Part shown: positions 17,737 to 25,808 of the stretch, one piece after another
Layout: every line of letters begins with the position of its first letter
Position numbering within the stretch: the first letter of the stretch is position 1
Source: Deltaproteobacteria bacterium
Lineage (GTDB): Bacteria > Myxococcota_A > UBA9042 > PHBI01
Reading direction: 5' to 3'
Length of the DNA stretch: 64,000 nucleotides
Assembly: GCA_011526585.1 (NCBI GenBank)
Contig: WYBB01000053.1
Location: forward strand, 1-64,000
Notes under the pieces: model-generated
What the model saw: the letters and a program-made list of their open reading frames with translations, nothing else
The model's database searches: none
What the model was told of the DNA's origin: nothing
Position numbers and translations under genes: made by a program

Positions 17737-18960
17737 TCATGCCGCGACGCGTAACCCGGCGATCCAGGTCTCGGCGATCGGTCGGTGGCCGAGCCCATAG
17801 AGGAGCGCCTGCCAGGTCGGGACGCGCGCCACCGCGAGATCCGCGGGTGCGCCCGGCGCGAGCGTGCCCCGGCCGTCACCGAGGTCGAGCGCGCGCGCGG
17901 CGACGGCGGTCATGCCGAGGAGCGCCTCGGCCGGCGTGAGCCCGTACCAGGTGCAGGCGAGCGTTGCCGCGAGCCAGGGATCGAAGGTCGGGCTCGAGCC
18001 CGGGTTGAGATCGGTCGCGACCGCCATCGCCACGCCCGCCTCGCGCAGCGCCGCGACCGGCGGGCGGCGCGCATCTCCGAGGAAGAGCGAGGCGGTCGGC
18101 AGGAGCACGGCCACGGTGCCGGCTCGGGCCATCGCGGCGACCGCGGCGGCGTCGGCGTGCTCGAGGTGCTCGAGCGAGCGCGCGCCGAGCTCCGCCGCCC
18201 GGACCGCGAAGCCCGTGGCGCTGAGCTGCTCGACGTGCGCCTTGAGCGCGAGGCCGTGCGCGCGCCCGGCGGCGAGGATGCGCGCCGACTCGTCCGCGCT
18301 GAAGGCGCCGACGTCGCAGTAGACGTCGACGGCGGACGCGAGCTTTCTCGCCGCGACCTCGGGGATGAGGCGCTCGACGACGAGCCTGACCCAGTCGTCG
18401 CGGCGCTCGCGATACTCCGGCGGCACGATGTGAAGGAGCAGGGTCGGCACGATCGCCTGCGGCCCTTCGCGCGCCAGCGTGGCGGCGACCTCGAGCTGCG
18501 CGAGCTCGCTCTCGAGGGACAGGCCGTAGCCCGACTTGATCTCGACGGTGGTCACGCCGGCGCCGAGCAGGGCGACGAGACGCGGCCGCGCCAGGGCGGT
18601 GAGCGCCTCGCGCGAGGCCTGACGCGTGCTGGCGACGGTCGTCGCGATCCCGCCGCCGCGCTGTGCGATCGCCTGGTAGGACTCACCGCGACAGCGCGCT
18701 TCGAAGTCGGCGGCGCGATCGCCGGCGAAGACGAGGTGCGTGTGGCAGTCGACGAGGCCGGGCAGGACCACGCGCTGGCCGAGGTCGATCGTCTCGATCT
18801 CGCCGAGCGGGAGCGGGCACGCGGCGCGCGCTCCCGACCAGCGCACGCGCCCGTGCTCGACGACGACGGCGGCGTCGCGCACCAGGCCGAGGCGTTCCTC
18901 GGGTGAGGCCTCCTGCCCCGCCATGGTCAGGAGCTCGGAGATCCCGGTGAAGGCGCGCAT
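17737..18960 (-). CDS. hutI: Imidazolonepropionase
   Basis: A 407-residue amidohydrolase that converts 4-imidazolone-5-propanoate to N-formimino-L-glutamate, the third step of histidine breakdown. Family marks are visible: PGLVDCHTHLVFAG (metal-binding HxH), EIKSGYGL, a VPPEYR stretch preceded by a histidine, HVEQLS (family HADQLS) and ATDLNPGSSP. No hutH or hutU lies nearby, so the pathway genes are scattered. It starts 23 bp after the DUF4332 gene and probably belongs to the leftward run that begins at 21.0 kb. Length is normal. Confidence 0.93.
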   Translation of the reverse strand: MRAFTGISELLTMAGQEASPEERLGLVRDAAVVVEHGRVRWSGARAACPLPLGEIETIDLGQRVVLPGLVDCHTHLVFAGDRAADFEARCRGESYQAIAQRGGGIATTVASTRQASREALTALARPRLVALLGAGVTTVEIKSGYGLSLESELAQLEVAATLAREGPQAIVPTLLLHIVPPEYRERRDDWVRLVVERLIPEVAARKLASAVDVYCDVGAFSADESARILAAGRAHGLALKAHVEQLSATGFAVRAAELGARSLEHLEHADAAAVAAMARAGTVAVLLPTASLFLGDARRPPVAALREAGVAMAVATDLNPGSSPTFDPWLAATLACTWYGLTPAEALLGMTAVAARALDLGDGRGTLAPGAPADLAVARVPTWQALLYGLGHRPIAETWIAGLRVAA

Positions 18961-18983
18961 GGTGCCCGAGGAGCCGCCGCGGC

Positions 18984-19469
18984 TCAGTCGAGGTCCTCGA
19001 CCGCGACCGGCAGGCGCTTGGCGACGGCGACCCAGGCGGCGATCTGGCCTTCGGGCGGGAGCACGTTGGCGATCTTGACGCCGGCATTGACCGTGGTCAT
19101 GCGCGCGAGCAGCGCGGCCGCGGACTCGGCGCCGAGCGCGCGGCTGTGGCGGACCCCGGCGGCGTCGAGCAGGCGCACCATCGTCGGGCCGATCCCGTCG
19201 ATGCGCAGGAGATCGACGTGGCGGGCGAGCGTGTCGACGCGCGCCAGGTCGAGGCCGGTGTCGGCGGCGAGGCGCTTGCGCTGGGCGGGCGTCTTGACCT
19301 GGTCGAGGAGAGCGAGCGTGGTGCGCACGCCGGCCTTGTGGAGGAGGTCGGTCTCGGCCTGCGAGATGAGACCCTCGAGCGGCAGCCGGTAGTGACCGGC
19401 GTCGGCGGTCGGGGCGTGAACGAGCAGCGCGGCGGTGAGCGCCAGGGCGGAGAGCGTCTTCAGGATCAT
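18984..19469 (-). CDS. Exported DUF4332-like helix-hairpin-helix protein
   Basis: A 161-residue protein with a signal peptide (MILKTLSALALTAALLVHAPTADAG). The mature part resembles DUF4332: two helix-hairpin-helix-like units, RVDTLARHVDLLRIDGIGPTMV being the clearest, preceded by LLHKAGVRTTLALLDQ. HhH units usually bind DNA, yet this protein appears to be exported, which is a noted oddity of the family. GAGGTG provides a ribosome site. It lies between the beta-barrel pair and hutI on the same strand. Function is unknown. Confidence 0.75.
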   Translation of the reverse strand: MILKTLSALALTAALLVHAPTADAGHYRLPLEGLISQAETDLLHKAGVRTTLALLDQVKTPAQRKRLAADTGLDLARVDTLARHVDLLRIDGIGPTMVRLLDAAGVRHSRALGAESAAALLARMTTVNAGVKIANVLPPEGQIAAWVAVAKRLPVAVEDLD

Positions 19470-19521
19470 CGGTTCACCTCGTCGAGGGGCGGGCGTGAGC
19501 GCCGCGCAGACGGAAGATACC

Positions 19522-20277
19522 TCAACGATCGGTCTCGATCTCGGGATTGGTCGGGAACGAGAAACCGACGGACAGGCCGAAGAGCCAGTTGTGGCCGAAC
19601 TCGGCGCCCGGCACGGAGAGATCGCGCCGCGCGGCGAGCGCGCGCTCGACGATGTAGTCCTTGATCGAGAGGCCGATCGAGAGCCAGCGGCTCGGGAAGA
19701 CGCGCAGCCCGACGCCGAAGGTCGGCGCGAGCGAGACCGAGTCGTCGATGCGGTCGTTGCCCGAGACCATGGCGACGCCGACGCCGAGGTCGATGTGCAG
19801 GTCCATGCGCACGAGCGCGTCCGAGAAGATGATCGCCTTGCCAGAAAACGGCACCAGCTCGACGGTGAGGTTGGCGAGGAGCTGGAGCGAGGTCGTCGGC
19901 AGCTCGAACGGACGTGCTTCGCGCGAGAGCTCGCGGTTGATGTCGTCGGTGAGCGAGGTGTCGACGCCGCCGCCCGCCCAGACATCGGCGCCGATCCCGA
20001 GCCACGAGGTGAAATGGTAGCGCCAGTAGAGCCCGGCCATCAGGTTCTGCACGTACTCGTCGCCGATCGTCAGGCCGAACTGGGGCGCGACGATGTGGCG
20101 ACCTGCGTGCAGCGGGCGCACGCGCATGATCTGCGGCGCGTCCTCGAGGAGCGGGTTCTCTGCGCGCGCCGGAGCGGGCGCGGCGACCTGCGAGAGCGCG
20201 ACCGTCGCGACCGCGAGCGCCAGGCAGAGCGCGCGCGATGACGAGCGAGGCGTGAGCGATACCACCGAGGACCTCAC
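19522..20277 (-). CDS. Outer-membrane beta-barrel protein, myxobacterial type
   Basis: A 251-residue exported protein with a long signal region ending near APARA. The mature part alternates aromatic and polar residues as expected of transmembrane beta-strands (YVQNLMAGLYWRYHFTSW, MDLHIDLGVGVAMVSGND) and ends in a phenylalanine-containing strand. It fits the short OMP family typical of Myxococcota, to which the gliding proteins GltA and GltB belong; assignment to gliding is only a possibility. Its GTG start overlaps the stop of the paralogue upstream (GTGA), so they are translated together. Length is normal for the family. Confidence 0.8.
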   Translation of the reverse strand: MRSSVVSLTPRSSSRALCLALAVATVALSQVAAPAPARAENPLLEDAPQIMRVRPLHAGRHIVAPQFGLTIGDEYVQNLMAGLYWRYHFTSWLGIGADVWAGGGVDTSLTDDINRELSREARPFELPTTSLQLLANLTVELVPFSGKAIIFSDALVRMDLHIDLGVGVAMVSGNDRIDDSVSLAPTFGVGLRVFPSRWLSIGLSIKDYIVERALAARRDLSVPGAEFGHNWLFGLSVGFSFPTNPEIETDR

Positions 20278-21041
20278 TTGGCGTACTCGTAGTCGAAGCC
20301 GAACGGGATGAAGATCGTGATCCCGGCCTGACCGACCAGGTTGTTCACGAGCTCGTTGCCGGCGTTGAACTTCTCGATGAAGAGCGTGTCCCTGAGCTCG
20401 AAGGTGAGCGTGAGCCAGTCGTTCAGGAACATGCGCAAGCCGACGCCGAACATGCCGCTCGGCTTGGGATCGTCACCGCGGCTCGTCACGGTGACGCCGC
20501 CGCCGATCGAGGCGTAGAGGTCCCAGTAGACGATCGTGCTGTCGAAGAACATGAACTTGCCGTCGGCTGCGACGAAGGTGACGTCGCCGCCGGCGTACCA
20601 GCGCAGCGCCGACAGCTCCGGGAAGACCTCGAAGTCGTCCATCACCGTCGACTGGAGGTCGGACGGATCGGAGAAGTACTTGGCGTAGCTCGCGCCGATC
20701 GAGATCCACTCGCTGACGTGAACGCGCCCCGTCGCCGTGGCGAGCCACTGGTCGTACATCGGATCGTTGGTGACGAGGCCGGCGCCGACGAGCAGCTCGA
20801 AGCGCCCGGACTTGAGCACGGGGCGCTGCTGCACCACGCGCACGAGGGCGTCGAGGTCGGACTTCGGCTCCTCCGCTTCGGGCTCGACGAGCTCGTCACT
20901 CGGGGGTTCGTCTGGCTCGGCGGCGTGAGCCGGCGACGCCGAGAGCGCCGCGAGGGCGAGCAGGGCGGGCGCGAGCCGTCGGTGTACCAGGCCGAAAGCA
21001 ATAGTGTTTTTGAGCAATCGCGGTCTCGTCGGTCTGGTCAT
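20274..21041 (-). CDS. Outer-membrane beta-barrel protein, second paralogue
   Basis: A 255-residue paralogue of the following gene. It has a signal peptide (LLALAALSASPAHA), an acidic Pro/Glu linker (EPEAEEPKSDLD) and then an 8- to 10-strand barrel with matching blocks (VHVSEWISIGASYAKYF, YWDLYASIGGGVTV, GVGLRMFLNDWLTL). Such pairs probably form hetero-oligomers or dock with a shared periplasmic partner through the acidic linker. It is the first gene of the leftward run and should carry the promoter, in the gap of about 155 bp before surE. Confidence 0.8.
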   Translation of the reverse strand: MTRPTRPRLLKNTIAFGLVHRRLAPALLALAALSASPAHAAEPDEPPSDELVEPEAEEPKSDLDALVRVVQQRPVLKSGRFELLVGAGLVTNDPMYDQWLATATGRVHVSEWISIGASYAKYFSDPSDLQSTVMDDFEVFPELSALRWYAGGDVTFVAADGKFMFFDSTIVYWDLYASIGGGVTVTSRGDDPKPSGMFGVGLRMFLNDWLTLTFELRDTLFIEKFNAGNELVNNLVGQAGITIFIPFGFDYEYAK

Positions 21042-21196
21042 GGGCCTTCGATCTTCGGCGGGCGGCGCGGTTCAAACTCGCGAAACGCTCGGGACTCTAG
21101 CCCGGGCCCCGGAGGTGGTCAAGGCGACCCGGCCGCCGCGCGGAGCGCGTCGCGACGGCGTTGCGCCGGCCCGATCGCTGGCGTAGGGTCGCGCGC

Positions 21197-21979
21197 ATGC
21201 GGGTTCTCGTGACCAACGACGACGGCATCCACGCGCAGGGGATCGCGGTGCTCGCCGAGTGCGCGGCGGCGGTCTTCGACGAGGTCGTCGTCGTCGCGCC
21301 CGAGGCCGAGCAGAGCGGTGTGTCGCAGGCGCTCTCGCTGCATCGCCCGCTGCGCCTGCAGAGCCACGGCGCGGAGCGCTACTCGGTCGACGGCACGCCG
21401 GTCGACGCGGTGTTCATCGCGCTCGCGCACGTGCTGCGCGACCGGCGCCCCGACCTCGTGCTCTCGGGGATCAACCACGGCCCCAACGTCGGCTATGACG
21501 TCTACTACTCGGGCACCGTCGGCGCCGCGCGCGAGGCCCTGATCCACGGGATCCCGGCGGTGGCGCTCTCGCTCTCGGCGCGGCCCCCCTTCCCTTTCGA
21601 CGCGTTGCGGCCGGCGGTGATCGACGTGCTCGAGCGCATCGCGCGAGCGGGCCTGCAGAGCGACGCCCTCCTCAACGTGAACCTGCCGCCGGTGCGCGAG
21701 GGCGCGCCGCCGGGCTGGCTCGGGCTGGCGGGGGTCAAGGGGCTGCGCACGACGGTGCTCGGCCGGCGCTACTACGGCAACGAGATCGTGTATCGCGAGG
21801 ACCCGCGCGGGCGACCCTACTTCTGGATCGGCGGGGCGTGGCCACGCATCGATCACGTCGACGGCACCGACTGCGAGGCGGTGCGTCAGGGCTGGGTCTC
21901 GGTGACGCCGCTCGGCCTCGACGCGACGGACGCCGGCGTGCTGGGCGCACTCGGCGCGCACTTCACCAGCGAGGAGTGA
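21197..21979 (+). CDS. surE: 5'-nucleotidase SurE
   Basis: A 260-residue metal-dependent phosphatase of the SurE family that removes phosphate from nucleoside 5'- and 3'-monophosphates. The N-terminal VTNDDGI (metal-binding D8, D9), LSGINHGPNVG and YYSGTVGAAREA are classic. The ATG giving MRVLVTNDDG was chosen; longer forms have no support. The apt gene begins 4 bp downstream, so nucleotide dephosphorylation and purine salvage are encoded together. Confidence 0.95.
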   Translation: MRVLVTNDDGIHAQGIAVLAECAAAVFDEVVVVAPEAEQSGVSQALSLHRPLRLQSHGAERYSVDGTPVDAVFIALAHVLRDRRPDLVLSGINHGPNVGYDVYYSGTVGAAREALIHGIPAVALSLSARPPFPFDALRPAVIDVLERIARAGLQSDALLNVNLPPVREGAPPGWLGLAGVKGLRTTVLGRRYYGNEIVYREDPRGRPYFWIGGAWPRIDHVDGTDCEAVRQGWVSVTPLGLDATDAGVLGALGAHFTSEE

Positions 21980-21983
21980 GCGG

Positions 21984-22508
21984 ATGGGCAAGCCTCAGTG
22001 GTTTTCGAAGATCGCGGACGTGCCCGACCATCCCAAGCCGGGCATCGTGTTCAAGGACATCACGCCGCTGCTGGCGGACGCGGCGTCCTTCCGCGCGGTG
22101 GTGGAGGCGTTCGCGGCCGCGCTGGCGCCGCACGCCCCGACGCAGATCGTGGCGATCGAGTCGCGGGGCTTCATCTTCGGCGCGGCGGTGGCGCACGCGC
22201 TCGGGCTCGGGCTGACGATCGTGAGGAAGCCCGGCAAGCTGCCGCGGGTGACGCGGCGGATCTCGTACGCGCTCGAGTACGGGACCGACACCCTGGAGAT
22301 GCACGCCGACGCGCTGCACGCGCACGATCGCGCGGTGATCGTCGACGACGTGCTGGCGACCGGGGGCACGGCGGCGGCGGTGGCGGAGCTGGTGCAGGCC
22401 TCGGGCGCGACGCTGGCGGCCGCGGCCTTCCTGCTCGAGCTCGGCTTCCTCGAGGGGCGCGCGAAGCTGCCGGCGGGTGTGCCGATCGTGGCGCTCGAGG
22501 TGATTTGA
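21984..22508 (+). CDS. apt: Adenine phosphoribosyltransferase
   Basis: A 174-residue enzyme that makes AMP from adenine and PRPP in purine salvage. The PRPP loop VIVDDVLATGGTAAA is at about 118-132. The N-terminal DHPKPGIVFKDITPLL and the ESRGFIFGAAVA stretch are diagnostic of Apt rather than other phosphoribosyltransferases. Its spacing of 4 bp from surE indicates an operon. Length is normal (E. coli 183). Confidence 0.95.
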   Translation: MGKPQWFSKIADVPDHPKPGIVFKDITPLLADAASFRAVVEAFAAALAPHAPTQIVAIESRGFIFGAAVAHALGLGLTIVRKPGKLPRVTRRISYALEYGTDTLEMHADALHAHDRAVIVDDVLATGGTAAAVAELVQASGATLAAAAFLLELGFLEGRAKLPAGVPIVALEVI

Positions 22509-22593
22509 GATCACCTGTGGCTCAAGGGTTGCAGCGTATTCGAGTTCGCCAGCGAGACTCGCGCGGCCAAGGCGCGAGCGAAGGGAGCGACGA

Positions 22594-22611
22594 GGCGACC
22601 TCGAGGTCGCC
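22594..22611. repeat. Perfect 18-bp palindrome between apt and metG
   Basis: GGCGACCTCGAGGTCGCC, a perfect inverted repeat in the 155-bp gap between the convergent apt and metG genes. It could act as a stem of a bidirectional terminator, but there is no T-run. The surrounding sequence is purine-rich with repeated GAGCGA. Confidence 0.4.
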
Positions 22612-22663
22612 GCAGGAGCGACCGAGCGAAGCAACGCCGGCCCCGCGAGTCGCAGCGGCGGAC

Positions 22664-24592
22664 TCAGGTGACGCGGGTGCCGGGCGCGACGGGGATGCTC
22701 GGCTGCAAGAGCGCGAGGCCGCCGTCGGGAGCGTCGACGGCGAGGATCATGCCGTGCGACTCGAGCTTGAAGATCTTGCGCGGCGCGAGGTTCTTGACGA
22801 CGACGACCTGGCGGCCGACGAGGTCGGCGGGCGCGTGCGTCTTGGCGATGCCGCTCACGATCTGGCGCTTGTGGTCGCCGAGATCGACCTCGAGGCGGAG
22901 CAGCTTGTCGGCGCCGGGCACCGGCTCGGCGGCGAGCACGGTGGCGGCGACGAGCTCGACCTTGAGGAAGTCGTCGAAGGCGAGCGCGGCCGGCGGTTCG
23001 GGCGCGGCGGGCTTGTCGGGCTTGGCGGCCTTGCCGGGCCGGGCGGCTTCGGGAGCGGGCTCCGGGCTCGGCTCGGGCGGCGGATCGCGCCGCGGGAAGA
23101 GCGACTCGGCCGGCGAGAGCGCGGTGCCCACGGCGAGGCCGCCCCACGTGAGCTGATCGAGCGAGTGCACCGGGGCCTGGCCGAGCGCGGCGAGGAGCTC
23201 GGTCATCTTCGTCGGCATCACCGGCTGGAGGAGCCCGCCGGCGATGCGCAGGCCCTCGAGCACGACGTAGAGCGAGCGCGCGGCGAGCGCCGGCTCGGTC
23301 TTCACCGTCTTGAAGGGCTCGGTCTCGGTCACGTACTTGTTCAGGCGGCGCACGAATTGGAGCGTCTCTTCGATCGCCGAGTGCAGCGCGAGCTCGCCGA
23401 CGAGCTCGCGGACCTTGGCGACGAGCTTTCCGGCCTCGGCGACGATCGCCTGCTCCGCGGGGCCGAGCGCGCCCGGCTCGGGCACACGCCCGGCGAAGTT
23501 CTTCTCGACCAGGGTGGTGGCGCGCTTGAGCAGGTTGCCGAGATCGTTGGCCAGATCGGAGTTGTTGCGGCGCACGAGGCCGGCCTCGGAGAAGTTGGCG
23601 TCGAGGCCGACGACCATGTCGCGCAGGAGGTAGTAGCGCAGCACGTCGGGCCCGTAGACGTCCTTCTGGCCGAGCGGGTCGACGACGTTGCCGAGCGACT
23701 TCGACATCTTGCGGTCCTGGGAGAGCCACCAGCCGGTCGCGACGATGTGGCGCGGCAGCGGCAGGCCGAGCGCGAGCAGCATCGTGCACCAGTAGACCGC
23801 GTGCGTCGTCAGGATGTCCTTGCCGATGACGTGCGTGGCGTGCGGCCACCAGGTGGCGTAGCGCGGATCGCCGGTGCCGCCGAGCGCGGAGACGTAGTTG
23901 GTCAGCGCGTCGAACCAGACGTAGGTGACGAAGTCGCGCGCGAAGGGGATCTCGATGCCCCAGGGCAGGCGCTCCTTGGGGCGCGAGATGCAGAGGTCCT
24001 CGACCCCCTTGTCGAGGAAGCCGAGCACCTCGTTGCCGCGGTAGGTCGGCAGGACGAAGTCCGGGTGCGCCGCGAAGTGCTCGCGCAGCGCGGGCGCGTA
24101 CTTGGACATGCGGAAGAAGTAGTTGCGCTCCTTCAGGAAATAGACCTCGAGCCCGGTGTCGGGGCAGCGGCCGTCGACGAGCTCCTCGGCGCTCCAGAAG
24201 CGCTCGGCGGCGGGCGAGTACCACCCCTCGTAGTCGCGCTCGTAGATGTCGCCCTGATCGTGGAGGCGCTGCAGGAAGTCCTGCACGACCGCGACGTGGC
24301 GCGGCTCGGTGGTGCGGATGAAGTCGTCGAAGGCGACGTGCAGCGTCGGCCACAGGTCGCGGAAGGCGGAGGACATCTCGTCGGCGTGCGCGATCGGCGT
24401 GAGGCCGCGCGCCTCGGCGGCCTTCATGACCTTCTGCCCGTGCTCGTCGGTGCCGGTCAGGAAGTGGACCTCGTCACCGAAGAGGCGATGGTAGCGCGTG
24501 AGCGCGTCGACCAGGACCGTGGCGTAGGCGTGCCCGATGTGGGGGCGCGCGTTGACGTAATAGAGGGGCGTCGTGAAGTAGTGCCTGGCCAT
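22664..24592 (-). CDS. metG: Methionyl-tRNA synthetase
   Basis: A 642-residue class I aminoacyl-tRNA synthetase charging tRNA-Met. The catalytic motifs are PHIGHAY (H18-I-G-H21) and DRKMSKSLGN (about 295-303). After a Pro/Ala-rich linker a C-terminal OB-fold tRNA-binding domain follows (about 540-642: VAATVLAAEPVPGADKLLRL), which usually mediates dimerisation. No CxxC zinc knuckle is visible in the connective-peptide region, so it is of the zinc-free type. ATG at 24592; convergent with apt. Confidence 0.96.
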   Translation of the reverse strand: MARHYFTTPLYYVNARPHIGHAYATVLVDALTRYHRLFGDEVHFLTGTDEHGQKVMKAAEARGLTPIAHADEMSSAFRDLWPTLHVAFDDFIRTTEPRHVAVVQDFLQRLHDQGDIYERDYEGWYSPAAERFWSAEELVDGRCPDTGLEVYFLKERNYFFRMSKYAPALREHFAAHPDFVLPTYRGNEVLGFLDKGVEDLCISRPKERLPWGIEIPFARDFVTYVWFDALTNYVSALGGTGDPRYATWWPHATHVIGKDILTTHAVYWCTMLLALGLPLPRHIVATGWWLSQDRKMSKSLGNVVDPLGQKDVYGPDVLRYYLLRDMVVGLDANFSEAGLVRRNNSDLANDLGNLLKRATTLVEKNFAGRVPEPGALGPAEQAIVAEAGKLVAKVRELVGELALHSAIEETLQFVRRLNKYVTETEPFKTVKTEPALAARSLYVVLEGLRIAGGLLQPVMPTKMTELLAALGQAPVHSLDQLTWGGLAVGTALSPAESLFPRRDPPPEPSPEPAPEAARPGKAAKPDKPAAPEPPAALAFDDFLKVELVAATVLAAEPVPGADKLLRLEVDLGDHKRQIVSGIAKTHAPADLVGRQVVVVKNLAPRKIFKLESHGMILAVDAPDGGLALLQPSIPVAPGTRVT

Positions 24593-24666
24593 GGGCAGGG
24601 GGAGTAGGCGCCGGGGCCGCGGTTGTCAACGCCGAGAGCCCGCGCCGGGCGGCCCCCAGACGTTCC

Positions 24667-24694
24667 TTGACCCGGTCGGGCGCGATTGTTAGAT
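24667..24694 (+). promoter_or_regulatory. Promoter of tRNA-Arg
   Basis: TTGACC at 24667-24672 and TTAGAT at 24689-24694, with a 16-bp spacer. A start near 24701 would give a 40-base leader before the tRNA. Confidence 0.5.
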
Positions 24695-24740
24695 CGCCGA
24701 CGCCGCGCGCGGGGCTCCGCGCGACGATGCCGACGTGCGT

Positions 24741-24814
24741 GCCCCCGTAGCTCAGCTGGATAGAGCGACGCCCTCCTAAGGCGTAGGTCACAGGTTCGAC
24801 TCCTGTCGGGGGCG
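24741..24814 (+). tRNA. tRNA-Arg (anticodon CCU)
   Basis: A 74-base cloverleaf. The acceptor stem GCCCCCG pairs with CGGGGGC, with discriminator G. The D-arm starts AGCTCAGCTGG; the anticodon stem ACGCC/GGCGT closes loop CTCCTAA, and the T-arm is CAGGTTCGACTCCTG. It decodes AGG. CCA is not encoded. A fragment of the dispersed inverted-repeat element begins 4 bases downstream. Confidence 0.96.
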
Positions 24815-24817
24815 CTC

Positions 24818-24875
24818 CGAGCGCGCGGGACGATGGCCGCTGCGAGCGTCGCCGGCGTCGCCGACGCCCTCTCAA
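24818..24875 (+). repeat. Truncated copy of the dispersed inverted-repeat element
   Basis: GCGCGCGGGACGATGGC followed by GCGTCGCCGGCGTCGCC aligns with the left half of the element at 9818; the right half is absent. It fills the gap between tRNA-Arg and the stop codon of the convergent reductase gene, overlapping that stop by a few bases. Confidence 0.55.
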
Positions 24876-25600
24876 GCGCCGGGCGCGCGACCGTCGGGGC
24901 GGTAGTTGCGCTGGATGCGCTCGGGGGCCAGGCCGGCGGCGACGAGCGCGTCGCTGACCTCGTCCTCGAAGGTCTCGGAGCCGGCGATGAAGGCGGTCGT
25001 CGCGGGCGTGACCAGATCGGCGAGGTGGGCCTGCACGCGCCCGCGCACGAGCGGCAGGGCGGAGGGCACGAGGTCGCCGTGGCTGACCGCGACGCGCACG
25101 GTGGCGCCTCGGGCGTGCCAGTGCTCGAGCTCGTCGGCGAAGACCAGATCGCGGGCGTCGCGCACCCCGACGAGCACGCTGATCACGCGCGCGTCGTGAC
25201 CCATGGCGATGGCCTCGACGACCGCGGAGCGCACCGCCGACAGCGCCGTGCCGGCGGTGACGAGGAGGAGGCGCGCGCCGGGCCCGGGCGGCGGCAGCTC
25301 GAAGCCGAGCCCGAACGGGCCGGTGATCGTGATGGCGGCGCCGGGCTCGAGGCGCATGAGCGGCTCGGAGTCCGATCCGCCGGCCTTGACGAGGAAGACG
25401 AGGCGGCGCGACGCCTCGCTGGGCGCGCTGGCGATCGCGAAGTAGCCGGCGGTGCCCGGACCGACCGCCAACTCGACGACCTGTCCGGGCGTGAAGATCC
25501 AGTCCTCCTCGACGGCGACAACGAGGCTCACGGCGTCGGGCGAGGCGGACGCGCACTCCACGACGCGGGCTGGAAACGATCGCGGGGCGGGCGGCTGCAT
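24872..25600 (-). CDS. FAD/NAD(P)-binding flavin reductase-like protein
   Basis: A 242-residue ferredoxin-reductase-fold protein. The FAD domain (about 8-95) has the FTPGQVVELAVGP and GYFAIASAPSE stretches, the latter matching the RxYSxxS-type flavin motif in degenerate form. The NAD domain starts with LLLVTAGTALSAVRSAV and ends with FIAGSETFEDEVSDAL (family CGxxxM-type motif, degenerate). It may transfer electrons from NAD(P)H to a partner or free flavin. No ferredoxin domain is fused. The start MQPPAPRS was chosen because upstream codons read into the promoter of the divergent gene. The substrate is unknown. Confidence 0.8.
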   Translation of the reverse strand: MQPPAPRSFPARVVECASASPDAVSLVVAVEEDWIFTPGQVVELAVGPGTAGYFAIASAPSEASRRLVFLVKAGGSDSEPLMRLEPGAAITITGPFGLGFELPPPGPGARLLLVTAGTALSAVRSAVVEAIAMGHDARVISVLVGVRDARDLVFADELEHWHARGATVRVAVSHGDLVPSALPLVRGRVQAHLADLVTPATTAFIAGSETFEDEVSDALVAAGLAPERIQRNYRPDGRAPGA

Positions 25601-25661
25601 CGACGCTTCGATACTACGAATCGAGGCGCATCGCCGCCAGACAGCGCCGACCCGGGACCAG

Positions 25662-25690
25662 TTGGAAACTTCGCCGACCACTGTTACAGT
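25662..25690 (+). promoter_or_regulatory. Sigma-70-type promoter for the KTTA-repeat protein
   Basis: TTGGAA at 25662-25667 and TACAGT at 25685-25690, with a 17-bp spacer. The predicted leader is about 110 bases before the ATG at 25809. Confidence 0.5.
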
Positions 25691-25808
25691 CCGCGCGTTC
25701 CTCGTGAACGGGTCGCATGGGGCACCCACTACCCCGGTCACGAGGTCCGATCAGGCGGCGGCCATCGTCCGGTCGCCTGGCGCCGCAAGCCGACACGCGA
25801 GGAACGCG

